This document shows, piece by piece, positions 45,392 through 54,143 of a stretch of 64,000 bases of DNA. A model generated the notes under the pieces. The model saw only the letters and a list, made by a program, of their open reading frames with translations. It was not told where the DNA came from and searched no databases. A program made the position numbers and the translations under genes. Every line of letters starts with the position of its first letter. Position 1 is the first letter of the stretch. Origin of the DNA: Roseibium aggregatum IAM 12614 (GTDB lineage: Bacteria > Pseudomonadota > Alphaproteobacteria > Rhizobiales > Stappiaceae); NCBI RefSeq assembly GCF_000168975.1, contig NZ_AAUW01000002.1, positions 62,001 through 126,000 on the forward strand, read 5' to 3'.

Positions 45392-46759
45392 TTACTTGAG
45401 GGCGTCCCAGCTTTTCTGGATTTCCTCGGCGACGGCTGTTGCATCCTTGCCGCCGGTATAGTCGACCATTCCGGTCCAGAACGTGCCTGCACCGACTGCG
45501 CCCGGCATCAGGTCGGAACCGTCGAAGCGGAAGGTGCTGGCATTGACCAGGATTTCCCCCTGACCGCGCAGCGTGTCGTCCTTGTAGGCCGCAGGGTTGG
45601 CACCCTTGTGCGGTGTCAGGAAGCCGGTCTGGGCCATCATCACTTCATGCGCGAGCGGCAGTTCGAAGAACTTCATCAGCTCGTTCGTCGCGTCGGACGG
45701 ATTGGTGATCGCCATCAGCGTGCCACCGCCGAGTACCGGATTGCCGAGGTCTTTTTCCGCGTAGGCCGGGAAGTAGAAGAAGTCGACATCGGTACCGAAT
45801 TCCACGCCGTCCGGGAAGAAGGCCGGCACGAAGGACGCCTGACGGTGCAGGTAGCACTGCGGCGGCGAGGCGAAAAGACCTTTCGGGCTGTCGCGGAAAT
45901 CGGTGGAGGCAACAGCGCCCGCACCGCCGGCAACCTTGGCATCGTCGCGCGCAAACCAGCCGAATTCCTCGATAGCGGCAACGACGCGTTCATCGTCGAA
46001 GGGGATCTCGTTGGTGGTCCACTGGTCGTAGACTTCGGGCGGCTGCGTGCGCAGCATCAGGTCCTCGACCCAGTCGGTCGCCGGCCAGCCGGTGGCTGCG
46101 CCCGATCCCAGACCGATACACCAGGGGGTTTCGCCATCGGCGACGATTTGCTCCGTCAGCGCCTTCAGCTCTTCCATGGTCGTCGGCACTTCATAGCCGG
46201 CGTCCTCGAAGTTTTCAGGCACGTACCAGACAAGGCTCTTGACGTTGACGTTGTAGAAGAACCCGAACAGTTGATCCTGTCCGTCCGCATCCTTGTAGGT
46301 ACCGAGGTCGACCCAGCTTTCACCGGCCCCGTAATTGTTGGCGACCCAGTCGGCCATGCCTTCCGGCAGTGGCTTAAGCAGACCGCGTGCGGCCATATCG
46401 GCAGCAAGGCCCGGCTGCGGGAAAACGGCAATGTTCGGAGCAGCGCCGGCTTCGGCGTCGATCACGATCTGCTGCTCGAAGGAGTCGGAACCGGTATAAA
46501 TGACTTCAGCGCCGGTGGCTTCGGTGAAATAGGCAAGCACATTGCGGAAAAAACCGTCTTCCGGCTGCAGCCACGGACCGGCGATCGTCACCGTCTGGCC
46601 CTTCAGGTCAGGCGCGCTCTTTGCCCACTCGTTGTAGCTGTCCCAGTTGAAGGGACCTTCGCCCGGAGCGAATTTCAGTTCAGCCGCGGACGCGGCGCCC
46701 GCGCAAAGGCCAATAGCCAGCGCAAGACCAGCCGTGCAGGCTTTCAAACGTAATTTCAT
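45392..46759 (-). CDS. aglE: Alpha-glucoside ABC transporter, periplasmic binding protein
   Basis: A 455-residue family-1 binding protein with a signal peptide at 1-25 (LKACTAGLALAIGLCAGAAS). AglE-like stretches include GPFNWDSYNEWAKSAPDLKG, GPWLQPEDGFFRNVLAYF and a C-terminal end WTGMVDYTGGKDATAVAEEI. Ligands of AglE are sucrose, maltose, trehalose and similar alpha-glucosides. GGGAGGACAG precedes the ATG. It is divergent from the LacI regulator, with two operators between. Confidence 0.92.
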   Translation of the reverse strand: MKLRLKACTAGLALAIGLCAGAASAAELKFAPGEGPFNWDSYNEWAKSAPDLKGQTVTIAGPWLQPEDGFFRNVLAYFTEATGAEVIYTGSDSFEQQIVIDAEAGAAPNIAVFPQPGLAADMAARGLLKPLPEGMADWVANNYGAGESWVDLGTYKDADGQDQLFGFFYNVNVKSLVWYVPENFEDAGYEVPTTMEELKALTEQIVADGETPWCIGLGSGAATGWPATDWVEDLMLRTQPPEVYDQWTTNEIPFDDERVVAAIEEFGWFARDDAKVAGGAGAVASTDFRDSPKGLFASPPQCYLHRQASFVPAFFPDGVEFGTDVDFFYFPAYAEKDLGNPVLGGGTLMAITNPSDATNELMKFFELPLAHEVMMAQTGFLTPHKGANPAAYKDDTLRGQGEILVNASTFRFDGSDLMPGAVGAGTFWTGMVDYTGGKDATAVAEEIQKSWDALK

Positions 46760-46877
46760 ATCTGTCCTCCCAGATTGTCCCTATTCCGGAACACTCCACT
46801 CAAGGTGGCACACCTTACCACCTTGCAGCAATACCCACCCGTGTCACCGGGTCGGCAATTCTACCAGAACCCTTTAT

Positions 46878-46891
46878 CCAAACCGCTTTGG
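46878..46891. promoter_or_regulatory. LacI-type operator 1 in the aglR-aglE region
   Basis: CCAAACCGCTTTGG fits the CAAA-N-CG-N-TTTG pattern of LacI/GalR operators. It lies 119 bp upstream of aglE and 118 bp upstream of aglR. Confidence 0.7.
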
Positions 46892-46989
46892 ATTTGGCCC
46901 TAACCATGTCTTCAGGCTTCGGTCTTGTCAAGCGCGCAGCTCGCGAATTAATGTTGCATTTCAATAACAGCCTGTTGGGAGGGCGCTTT

Positions 46990-47001
46990 CAAAGCGTTTT
47001 G
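46990..47001. promoter_or_regulatory. LacI-type operator 2, overlapping the aglR leader
   Basis: CAAAGCGTTTTG matches the same CAAA-N-CG-N-TTTG pattern. It ends 7 bp before the aglR start codon, so bound repressor would block aglR itself. An overlapping dyad CGCTTT-C-AAAGCG starts at 46984. Confidence 0.7.
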
Positions 47002-47008
47002 GGCCTGA

Positions 47009-48052
47009 ATGAGCAATGGCGTAAACTTGAAAGAACTGTCGCAACGGCTGAACCTGTCTCAGACCACGGTCAGCCGCGCGCTTAACGGCTATCCCGAAGT
47101 CAGCGAGGAAACCCGCAAACGGGTGAGCGAAATGGCCGAGAAGCTCGGCTATGCGCCCAACAGCCAGGCACGGCGCCTTGCGACCGGTCGCGCGATGGCC
47201 ATTGGCCATGTCATACCCCGCTCCATTCACGAGATGATGAACCCCATCTTCCTGGAGTTCATTGCAGGCGCCGGAGAGACCTACTCGCGTCACGGTTACG
47301 ACATGATCATTTCCGTCGTCGATGATGACAAGGAGGAAGACGCTTACCGGCAGATTGCCTCGCGCAAGAAAGCGGACGGCGTGATCGTTCACGGCCCCGC
47401 CAATGAAGAGCACCGGCACAAACTTCTGAAAGAGCTCAACCTTCCCTTCGTCGTCCACGGCCGCATTCCCGGCGCCGAGCGGGAAACCTCGTGGATCGAC
47501 ATGAACAACAGGCGCGCATTCGAGCGCGCAACCAACCTGCTGCTGGACCTCGGCCACACCCGGATCGCGCTGCTGAACGGCCTGGAGCACATGGATTTTG
47601 CCAGTCGCCGCCGTCGCGGGTTCGAAGAAGCGCTGGCGGCTCGAGGGCTGACGCCGGACCCTGCCCTGATGCGCAGTGCCGACATGACCGAGCCTTACGG
47701 CTGCGACAATGCGATGGAAATGCTGAAGAGTGACAATCCGCCGACCGCCTTCCTGATATCATCCATGATATCGGCGATCGGCGTCGCGCGCGCAGCCGGG
47801 CAATGCGGACTGAAGACAGGCAAGGACGTCTCCATCATCACGCATGACGATGCCCTGTCCTTCCTGCCCAACAGCGGCGAGGTGCCTATTTTCACCTGCA
47901 CCCGCTCATCGGTCCGCTACGCCGGGGAAAAGGCCGCCGAACTGCTCCTGAACATGATTTCCAACCCGGCCGCCAAACCGGCGTCCCTGCATCTGGACGC
48001 GGAACTGATCATCGGTCAGTCCACGGGCCCGGCCCCGGCAGCATCGCGATAA
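47009..48052 (+). CDS. aglR: LacI-family regulator of the alpha-glucoside operon
   Basis: A 347-residue LacI/GalR repressor. The helix-turn-helix at residues 5-25 reads VNLKELSQRLNLSQTTVSRA, followed by the hinge YAPNSQARRLATGR. The periplasmic-binding-like effector domain shows GYDMIISVVDDDKEEDAYRQ, WIDMNNRRAFERAT and LGHTRIALLNG. Divergent placement from aglE and two matching CAAA-CG-TTTG operators support repression of aglEFGK and of itself, relieved by an alpha-glucoside. Confidence 0.93.
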   Translation: MSNGVNLKELSQRLNLSQTTVSRALNGYPEVSEETRKRVSEMAEKLGYAPNSQARRLATGRAMAIGHVIPRSIHEMMNPIFLEFIAGAGETYSRHGYDMIISVVDDDKEEDAYRQIASRKKADGVIVHGPANEEHRHKLLKELNLPFVVHGRIPGAERETSWIDMNNRRAFERATNLLLDLGHTRIALLNGLEHMDFASRRRRGFEEALAARGLTPDPALMRSADMTEPYGCDNAMEMLKSDNPPTAFLISSMISAIGVARAAGQCGLKTGKDVSIITHDDALSFLPNSGEVPIFTCTRSSVRYAGEKAAELLLNMISNPAAKPASLHLDAELIIGQSTGPAPAASR

Positions 48053-48733
48053 TCAGACGTGGTTGAGACCGCAGTGCTGAAGCAGATCGTTCATCCGGGC
48101 CAATCCGTTCAGACGGTGCACTCGCGCCACTTCTGCGGCGGCGTCTGACTTGCCTTCCCGGATCGCCTCAACAATCGCGCGATGGTCGGCCGCGTTTGAG
48201 GCCGGAGCCTTGTTCAGGCGCAGCAACACGAGGTTTGCCCGGTAGACCTGATCAAGAAAGCCCTCGATCTCGGCTCTCAGACGCAAATTGCCACTCGCCC
48301 TGGCGACCAGCCTGTGGAACCTGTCGTCGCATATCGCCCAGGCCTCGATATCCTGATCTTCGAGTGCCTCATCAGCGCCGTCGAGCACACAGTTGATTTC
48401 GGCAAGAGCTTCATCGCTTGCCTTGCCGCATGCAGTGCCGGCCGCAAGCGCTTCGAGCACTGCAAGGATCTGGTAAATCTCGCAGATGTCCTGCCGCGAA
48501 ATCGGCAAGACCTTCGCCCCGCGGCGCGGCACGAGATCCACCAGACCATCTGCCTCCAGACGGATCAACGCCTCCCGGACCGGCGTCCGGCTCATGCCCA
48601 GCCGGGTCGCGATGTCGGGTTCCGGTGCCTGAAAGCCGGGCGGCAATTGCCCGCTCAGAATCTCTGTTTTCAGCCGCTCGTAAGCGTTGTCGACGCGGGT
48701 GGATCTGGCTTTCGTTGACATTGCGGGATGCAC
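48053..48733 (-). CDS. GntR-family regulator, FadR/FCD subfamily
   Basis: A 226-residue regulator with a GntR winged helix near 14-80 (YERLKTEILSGQLPPGFQAP, MSRTPVREALIRLEADGLV) and an all-helical FCD domain near 85-215 (DDRFHRLVARASGN, NAADHRAIVEAIREG) with the Asp/His metal ligands. GTG 48733 is chosen because AGGAG lies 5 bases upstream; ATG 48721 is an alternative. Its target is unclear: it is convergent with aglR and faces a long non-coding gap. FCD regulators usually sense organic or sugar acids. Confidence 0.9.
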   Translation of the reverse strand: MHPAMSTKARSTRVDNAYERLKTEILSGQLPPGFQAPEPDIATRLGMSRTPVREALIRLEADGLVDLVPRRGAKVLPISRQDICEIYQILAVLEALAAGTACGKASDEALAEINCVLDGADEALEDQDIEAWAICDDRFHRLVARASGNLRLRAEIEGFLDQVYRANLVLLRLNKAPASNAADHRAIVEAIREGKSDAAAEVARVHRLNGLARMNDLLQHCGLNHV

Positions 48734-49575
48734 CCGTTCTCCTGACGTGTCTTAAAATGTTTGCGTTATCCCGCGCCTCTCGATTGAGGCCAGCGCGGCT
48801 CACTTGAGCGCTGAAAGCAATTCCCATCGGCGCGGCCGGCCTTTTTTGAAAGCAAATCAATGCCGTATTGATAACAAAATCGGTAGAATTTTAGTCATCC
48901 ACCTGCCGTCAGGGCATCTGGCATGAACGCTGTCTCGGCCGGAGCGCGCATTTCCTCGATTTTCTGCAAATTTACGGCTTTCTTCCGGCGGAAAAAATAC
49001 TGTAAAAAATTACAGACATAACTGAACCTGTCCCCAATCCCCCGACGTCAAATCAGGTCTGTCCAGGCTGCTTTTCCCCAGGAACAACGATCAAGCCGCC
49101 TCAATCGTTTACGAATTCCCCCGGCCAGACCGCCCGAAGAGAATCGCACCCGCGACAATGCTTCAGCCGGCATCCCTTTTCCGTCAGCGTTTCAACCCTT
49201 CAGTAGTTGCCGAAGGTGTCGAAGCGAAGCAACAACTACACATCCTCCATCAGGCCAAACGTCTGCAAGTAAAGGGATCTCTACCCGGAAAAGATTTGCC
49301 CTTGCGACAGACAAAAAAATCTCAATCAAGTTTACACCGCACCAGGCACTGATATTCGATCATGTCAGGCATGATTTCAGTAACGATAGACTTGCGAAAC
49401 TGGGTTTTATACAAAAATCCAAGTTACCTCTAAATATTACCTTGGGTAACTACTGAAAAGTATGACTAATAATCTCTACTCTCAACTTACCTTTGATTAA
49501 CTATAAAATTTTACCTTGAGCGCAGACAACAATCGTGGTGCCGCTGTGACGACTTTCCCTGCCCCTGCCAAACTG
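48734..49575. other. Long non-coding gap between the GntR gene and the TolC-type gene
   Basis: About 840 bp without a supported gene. Open frames of 60-70 codons here have no recognisable motif. Two dyads stand out: CTGTAA-N4-TTACAG at 49000-49015 and TTACC-N3-GGTAA at 49437-49449. The part 49300-49515 is clearly AT-richer and likely holds the TolC-type promoter. Confidence 0.5.
49437..49449. promoter_or_regulatory. Dyad TTACC-N3-GGTAA with repeated TTACCT half-sites upstream of the TolC-type gene
   Basis: TTACC (49437-49441) and GGTAA (49445-49449) are inverted. Further TTACCT half-sites occur at 49424, 49487 and 49511. Such clustering within 90 bp suggests cooperative binding of a regulator. 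Confidence 0.4.
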
Positions 49576-51036
49576 ATGCACGGATTGAAAACCCGTCTTG
49601 CCAGTCTTCTGGCGGGCGCGTCGCTTGTCAGCCTGTTTTTCGCCAGCGCCCCGGTATCCGCGCAGTCGCTTGAGGAAGCCATGGGGGCCGCCTATGCCAC
49701 CAATCCGGGCCTGAAGGCGGAACGCTCGCGGTACGAAGCGATCAACCAGGACATCTGGACCGCGAGGTCCGAGTTTTTGCCCACCGTTACCGGCACTTAT
49801 TTGGGCGAACAGAATGCCTTCCGCAGTGAGCGCAGCGGCAACAGTGACAGATCGTTCTTTCACGAGCTGGGTGTGTCCATGTCCCAGACCGTGTTTCAGG
49901 GCTTTGCTGGCGTCAACCGGCTGAACCAGGCACATGAAGAAGCAAATTCAGGCCGCAACCAACTGATCGGCGCCGAGCAAACGCTGCTTTTCAACACCGC
50001 TGATGCTTATCTGCGCGTCGTTCGCGACCGGGCTATCCTCTTCCACCTGCGGGCTTACACCAATGTGGTGCAGCGGGAAGTGAATGCCGCCAGGGCGCGG
50101 TACAAGTCCGGGGACGCCACCCGCACCGATATCGAACAGGCCCTCGCCCGCCTTGGCGAGGCACAGGGAAATTCCGACCAGGCAGCCGGCGATCTGGAAG
50201 CCTCCGAGGCAGCCTATGAGCGCCTGACCGGACAGAAACCGGGCAAACTCGGCTGGCCCGGAATACCGTCATCAATTGAGCCCGCCGGGCTGGACGATGC
50301 GATCAACGTCGCGCTGCAGAACAACCCCTCGATCCGAGCCGCGACGGCGGATGCCAGGGCAGCACGCTATGCCGCCCGCGCGGCAGTCGGCGACATGCTG
50401 CCGCGCGTTTCGCTGGAAAGCGAGTGGCAGAGTGGTTACCGGGGCAACCTCGGCAATGAGGACGAAGAAGATTTCCGTTTTGGCGTGCGCGTTACCGCCC
50501 CCCTGTTCACCGGCGGCCGCAACATCGCCGCCGTCAAGCGGGCGAATTACACCGCCGCCCAGCAGGAATACGAACTGGACGACACCCAGCAGATCATCCG
50601 CGAAAACGTTGTCCGTGCCATGAAGCAGCGGGCGGCCTCGCGGCTCAAGGTCAAGGCGGTCAAGCGCGCGATTGACGCCAACCAGCGTGCGGTCAAGGGC
50701 CTGCAGGTGGAATTCGACAGTGGCCAGCGATCCCTGCTCGATGTTCTCAACGGCGAGCGGGAACTGCTGCTCACCAGGGTCGACCATGTGGAGGCACGCT
50801 ACGACAGCCGCATCGCGGACTTCTTCCTGCTGGCCAACATCGGCCGTCTGGCACCACAGCATTTCGGGATCATCGAGGAACGGCCGGCTCCGATCCCACG
50901 CATCATGCCCGAATTCAACACCTGGGACCTGCGCCTCGGACCATCGGAAAACGACATCTTTCAGGCGGCCGTCGTCGAGGTTGCAACCAGCGAGACCGTG
51001 GTCATCGAAGCCCAGCCGCTACCACCGGCCAAATAA
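49576..51036 (+). CDS. TolC-family outer membrane channel protein
   Basis: An outer-membrane efflux/secretion channel of about 486 residues. Residues from ATG 49576 (MHGLKTRLASLLAGASLVSL) form a good signal peptide with cleavage after VSAQS region. The frame is also open from TTG 49516 and GTG 49546, and no start has a good ribosome-binding site, so the start is uncertain. Two OEP repeats are visible: LEEAMGAAYATNPGLKAERS with VRDRAILFHLRAYTNVVQRE, and DDAINVALQNNPSIRAATAD with GQRSLLDVLNGERELLLTRV. TolC-type type I secretion pattern. No partner ABC or membrane-fusion gene is adjacent. Confidence 0.9.
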   Translation: MHGLKTRLASLLAGASLVSLFFASAPVSAQSLEEAMGAAYATNPGLKAERSRYEAINQDIWTARSEFLPTVTGTYLGEQNAFRSERSGNSDRSFFHELGVSMSQTVFQGFAGVNRLNQAHEEANSGRNQLIGAEQTLLFNTADAYLRVVRDRAILFHLRAYTNVVQREVNAARARYKSGDATRTDIEQALARLGEAQGNSDQAAGDLEASEAAYERLTGQKPGKLGWPGIPSSIEPAGLDDAINVALQNNPSIRAATADARAARYAARAAVGDMLPRVSLESEWQSGYRGNLGNEDEEDFRFGVRVTAPLFTGGRNIAAVKRANYTAAQQEYELDDTQQIIRENVVRAMKQRAASRLKVKAVKRAIDANQRAVKGLQVEFDSGQRSLLDVLNGERELLLTRVDHVEARYDSRIADFFLLANIGRLAPQHFGIIEERPAPIPRIMPEFNTWDLRLGPSENDIFQAAVVEVATSETVVIEAQPLPPAK

Positions 51037-51041
51037 AAGCA

Positions 51042-51085
51042 GCCCATGCTTCGAGACGGATCTGGCGGCCCTCCGCAGCATGAGG
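51042..51085. repeat. Half copy of the CCTCAT...ATGAGG palindromic element
   Basis: GCCCATGCTTCGAGACGG followed by GGCCCTCCGCAGCATGAGG matches the right half of the element at 27177-27220 with scattered changes. It begins 5 bp after the TolC-type stop. Confidence 0.65.
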
Positions 51086-51105
51086 CTGAAGCTTGCAGCC
51101 GGCGC

Positions 51106-51139
51106 AATAAAACCCCGAAGCACGCTTCGGGGTTTTATT
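51106..51139. terminator. Bidirectional terminator between convergent genes
   Basis: AATAAAACCCCGAAG (51106-51120), loop CACG, CTTCGGGGTTTTATT (51125-51139): a perfect 15-bp stem with A-rich and T-rich ends, serving both the TolC-type gene and the ABC operon from the other side. Confidence 0.9.
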
Positions 51140-51158
51140 GTTTTCAGGGGTTTGCAGC

Positions 51159-52190
51159 TCAGTGGGTTGCGGGTGTCACCATGGCGTAGATCGTGTCATG
51201 CACGTTGAGCACACCGATCGGACGGCCATCTTCGTTGACGATGTTTGCCTCGCCCTCACCCGTGTCGGCAAAGGTCCGGGCCGCTTCTTCCAGCAGGATA
51301 CCGCTTGAGATCGTCGGTCCGTTTTCCAGCGTCCGGGACGTATCCATGACCGTGTCGACCAGGATCACCCGGCCACGGTTCACTTCCTTGACGAAGTCGG
51401 CGATGTACCCATCCGCAGGCTTCAGCACGATATCCTGGCCGGTTCCCTGCTGGATCACCGCCCCGTCGCGCAGGATCGCGATCCTGTCGCCGAGGCGCAG
51501 CGCCTCGTCCAGATCGTGGGTGATGAAGACGATGGTCTTGTGCAGCTCTTCCTGAAGATCCAGAAGCACGGTCTGCATGTCCATGCGGATCAGCGGATCG
51601 AGCGCCGAGAACGCCTCGTCCATCAGCAGGATATCGGCATCGTTGGTGAGCGCGCGGGCAAGCCCTACACGCTGCTGCATGCCACCGGAAAGCTGGTTCG
51701 GATAATGATCCTCGAAGCCTTCCAGCCCCACCCGCGCGATCCAGCGGGCCGCACGCTCCTCGGCTTCCTTCGCCGGCACACCCTGGATCTCCAGGCCGTA
51801 GACGGCATTCTTCATGACGGTCCGGTGCGGGAGAAGGGCGAACTTCTGGAACACCATCGCAGTCTTGTGCCGCCGGAATTCCCGAAGTTCCTTCTGTGAC
51901 ATCTTGCAGACGTCATCATTGCCGTAGAGCACTTCACCCGCCGTCGGATCGATCAGCCGGTTGATGTGCCGGATCAGCGTGGACTTGCCGGACCCCGACA
52001 GCCCCATCACCACCTGGATCTTGCCGCCAGGCATGGAGATGTTGATGTCGTTCAGGCCGAGCACATGGTTGAATTTCTCGTTCAGCTCGGTCTTGGAAAT
52101 ACCGTCCTTGACCTTCTGAACCATCTCCTTCCCGTCCGGACCGAAGATCTTGTAGAGGTTCCTGACCTCGATACCCGTTGCCTCAGCCAT
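51159..52190 (-). CDS. proV: Glycine betaine/choline ABC transporter, ATP-binding protein
   Basis: A 343-residue ATPase of the ProV/OpuAA type. Markers are NLYKIFGPDG at the start, Walker A MGLSGSGKST, signature LSGGMQQRVGLARAL and Walker B ILLMDEAFSALDP. A C-terminal region of about 70 residues resembles a single CBS domain (ILLEEAARTF, IVNEDGRPIGVLNVHD), often used to sense ionic strength. ATG 52190 follows GGAGGTGG. The start overlaps the permease gene by 8 bases. Choline (ChoV) is an alternative substrate. Confidence 0.92.
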   Translation of the reverse strand: MAEATGIEVRNLYKIFGPDGKEMVQKVKDGISKTELNEKFNHVLGLNDINISMPGGKIQVVMGLSGSGKSTLIRHINRLIDPTAGEVLYGNDDVCKMSQKELREFRRHKTAMVFQKFALLPHRTVMKNAVYGLEIQGVPAKEAEERAARWIARVGLEGFEDHYPNQLSGGMQQRVGLARALTNDADILLMDEAFSALDPLIRMDMQTVLLDLQEELHKTIVFITHDLDEALRLGDRIAILRDGAVIQQGTGQDIVLKPADGYIADFVKEVNRGRVILVDTVMDTSRTLENGPTISSGILLEEAARTFADTGEGEANIVNEDGRPIGVLNVHDTIYAMVTPATH

Positions 52191-53067
52191 GAACCACCTC
52201 CGAGTGTTTCTGAAGGCGTTTCCCATAGGCCTGGGTCGCACGATCGAAGATGATGGCGATCGCGACGATGGACAGGCCGCTGAGCATACCTGCAGTCAAG
52301 TACTGGTTGTTAATGGCAACGAGCACTTCCTGCCCAAGTCCACGTACGCCAATCATGGAAGCGACAACAACCATGGAAAGCGACATCATGATGCACTGGT
52401 TGATCCCGGCCATGATGGTCGGCAAGGCCAACGGAAGCTGAACGTTCATCAGCTTCTGACGGGCGCTGGATCCAAAGGCATCAGCCGCTTCAAGCACATC
52501 CGTATCGACAAGCCGGATACCCAGATTTGTCAGGCGGATCATCGGCGGAATGGCGTAAATCACAACGGCTATCAGACCCGGGACCTTGCCGATACCGAAA
52601 ATCATCACAACGGGAATGAGGTAGACGAAGCTCGGCATCGTCTGCATCAGGTCCAGGATCGGATTGACGAACCCCTGAACACGATCAGACCGCGCCATCA
52701 CGATGCCGATCGGCATACCTAGAACGATTGCCAGCAGGGTGCATACGGTAACCATGGCGACGGTGCGCATGGTGTCTTCCCAGAGTCCGAACACCCCAAT
52801 GAACACCAGGGCCAGAACTGTTCCGACCGTAACACTGATCTTGCGGCTCAAAAAGTAAACCGCCAGCGCGAAAACCGCGAGAATGATCGGCCAGGGCGAG
52901 TTGATCAGAAGGTTTTCGAGGAAGACCAGGAAATCTTGCAAGGGGTTGAAAAAGTTGTCGATATAGTCGCCGTAGGTTCTGGTGAAGCCTCTGAACGAAC
53001 CGTCGATTGTCTTCTTGATCGCCAGCAGGTCTGTTCGACCCAGCGATGGAAATTCAATCCAATCCAT
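52183..53067 (-). CDS. proW: Glycine betaine/choline ABC transporter, permease
   Basis: A 294-residue membrane protein with a cytoplasmic N-terminal part of about 60 residues and six or seven spans (WPIILAVFALAVYFLS, VGTVLALVFIGVFGLWED). The binding-protein-dependent transport signature is EAADAFGSSARQKLMNVQLP. The MARSDRVQGFVNPILDLMQT stretch is typical of ProW. It lies between the binding-protein and ATPase genes on the same strand. Confidence 0.93.
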   Translation of the reverse strand: MDWIEFPSLGRTDLLAIKKTIDGSFRGFTRTYGDYIDNFFNPLQDFLVFLENLLINSPWPIILAVFALAVYFLSRKISVTVGTVLALVFIGVFGLWEDTMRTVAMVTVCTLLAIVLGMPIGIVMARSDRVQGFVNPILDLMQTMPSFVYLIPVVMIFGIGKVPGLIAVVIYAIPPMIRLTNLGIRLVDTDVLEAADAFGSSARQKLMNVQLPLALPTIMAGINQCIMMSLSMVVVASMIGVRGLGQEVLVAINNQYLTAGMLSGLSIVAIAIIFDRATQAYGKRLQKHSEVVHG

Positions 53068-53107
53068 CTTTGTTATCCCGATGGTTTAGTTTTTGCCCCA
53101 AATGGTT

Positions 53108-53132
53108 GGGGCCGCACCATTGGAGCGGCCCC
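53108..53132 (-). terminator. Stem-loop after the binding-protein gene
   Basis: GGGGCCGC (53108-53115) and GCGGCCCC (53125-53132) pair perfectly. A second hairpin using GCCCC at 53097-53101 and GGGGC at 53108-53112 would exclude the first, so two RNA folds compete before the permease gene. Confidence 0.6.
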
Positions 53133-53150
53133 TGTTGTTTCTTTTGCCTG

Positions 53151-54143
53151 TCAGAGCGCGGCTTTCACTTTTTCAGCGACTTCAGGGCTGACCCACTGGG
53201 TCCAGACGTCCTCGAAGTTTTCGAGGAAATAGTAGGCACCATCTTCGTTGGCAGCCTGGTTGTCGGTCATCCAGGCAAGAACCTTGCCGGCCGTCCGGTT
53301 GTCCCAGGTGCGGCCCTTGATGTAATCCATGGCCGGGCCTGCCTTGTTGGCAAAGTCGTCGGTGACGACGGTAAAGACTTCAGACTTCACCCAGGAGTTC
53401 GGCTTCGGCTCCGGGCAGTCCTCGATCACGGTGCACGTGTCCCACTCTTCCTTGTCATGCGGGACTTCGAAGTCGAGCAGGGTCATATCGTACTTGCCGA
53501 GGATCGCGGTTGGTGCCCAATAGTAACCGAGCCAGCCTTCCTTGCGCTCGTTGGCTTTCGCCAACGCACCGTCAAGGCCCGCGGCGGAACCCGGATCGAC
53601 CAGTTCGAAACCGCCCTTGTCGAAGCCGAAAGCCCGGAACAGGTTGCCGGTGGTAATGCGGCAGTTCCAGCCTGCCGGGCAGGAGAAGAAAGCACCCTTG
53701 CTTTCGTCTTCCGCGCCGGGGAACAGTTCCGGATGCGCAAGAGCGTCCTTCACTGTGTAGATATTATGCTCTTCGGCTAAGTAGGTCGGAACCCAGAAGC
53801 CTTCGACGCCGCCTTCGTTCAGGATCTCGCCGCCGATGATCAGGGAACCTTCGGCAACTGCCTTGTCGAGAGGCTCGCGCACGGCGTTGATCCACAACTC
53901 CGGAGCCATGTCCGGTTCGCCTTTTTCATTCATGGAGGTGAATGTCGGCATGGTATCACCACTCACCAGTTCAACGGTGCAGCCATAGCCGTTTTCCAGA
54001 ATGATCTTGTCGATCTGCGCGATAGCGCCTGCCGACGCCCAGTTCATTTCCGCAACGGTGACCGTGCCGCACTCTTCTGCCATGGCGGACGAGGCCATGC
54101 CGATGAGAGCGGTCGCGGCGACCGAGACAAACAACTTCTTCAT
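53151..54143 (-). CDS. proX: Glycine betaine/choline ABC transporter, periplasmic binding protein
   Basis: A 330-residue OpuAC-type binding protein. The signal peptide MKKLFVSVAATALIGMASSA is cleaved near AMA. The mature protein reads VTVAEMNWASAGAIAQIDKI, MAPELWINAVREPLDKAVA, EGFWVPTYLAEEHNIYT and WLGYYWAPTAILGKYDMTLL, with several Trp residues of the kind that cage quaternary ammonium groups. ATG 54143 follows AGGAG at 8 bases; an upstream open extension lacks features. It is first in a three-gene osmoprotectant or choline import operon. Confidence 0.93.
   Translation of the reverse strand: MKKLFVSVAATALIGMASSAMAEECGTVTVAEMNWASAGAIAQIDKIILENGYGCTVELVSGDTMPTFTSMNEKGEPDMAPELWINAVREPLDKAVAEGSLIIGGEILNEGGVEGFWVPTYLAEEHNIYTVKDALAHPELFPGAEDESKGAFFSCPAGWNCRITTGNLFRAFGFDKGGFELVDPGSAAGLDGALAKANERKEGWLGYYWAPTAILGKYDMTLLDFEVPHDKEEWDTCTVIEDCPEPKPNSWVKSEVFTVVTDDFANKAGPAMDYIKGRTWDNRTAGKVLAWMTDNQAANEDGAYYFLENFEDVWTQWVSPEVAEKVKAAL

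Noticed and set aside
49158-49352. 64-codon open frame in the gap before the TolC-type gene
   Set aside because: No motif and no convincing ribosome-binding site; the region is rich in dyads and AT, so more likely regulatory.
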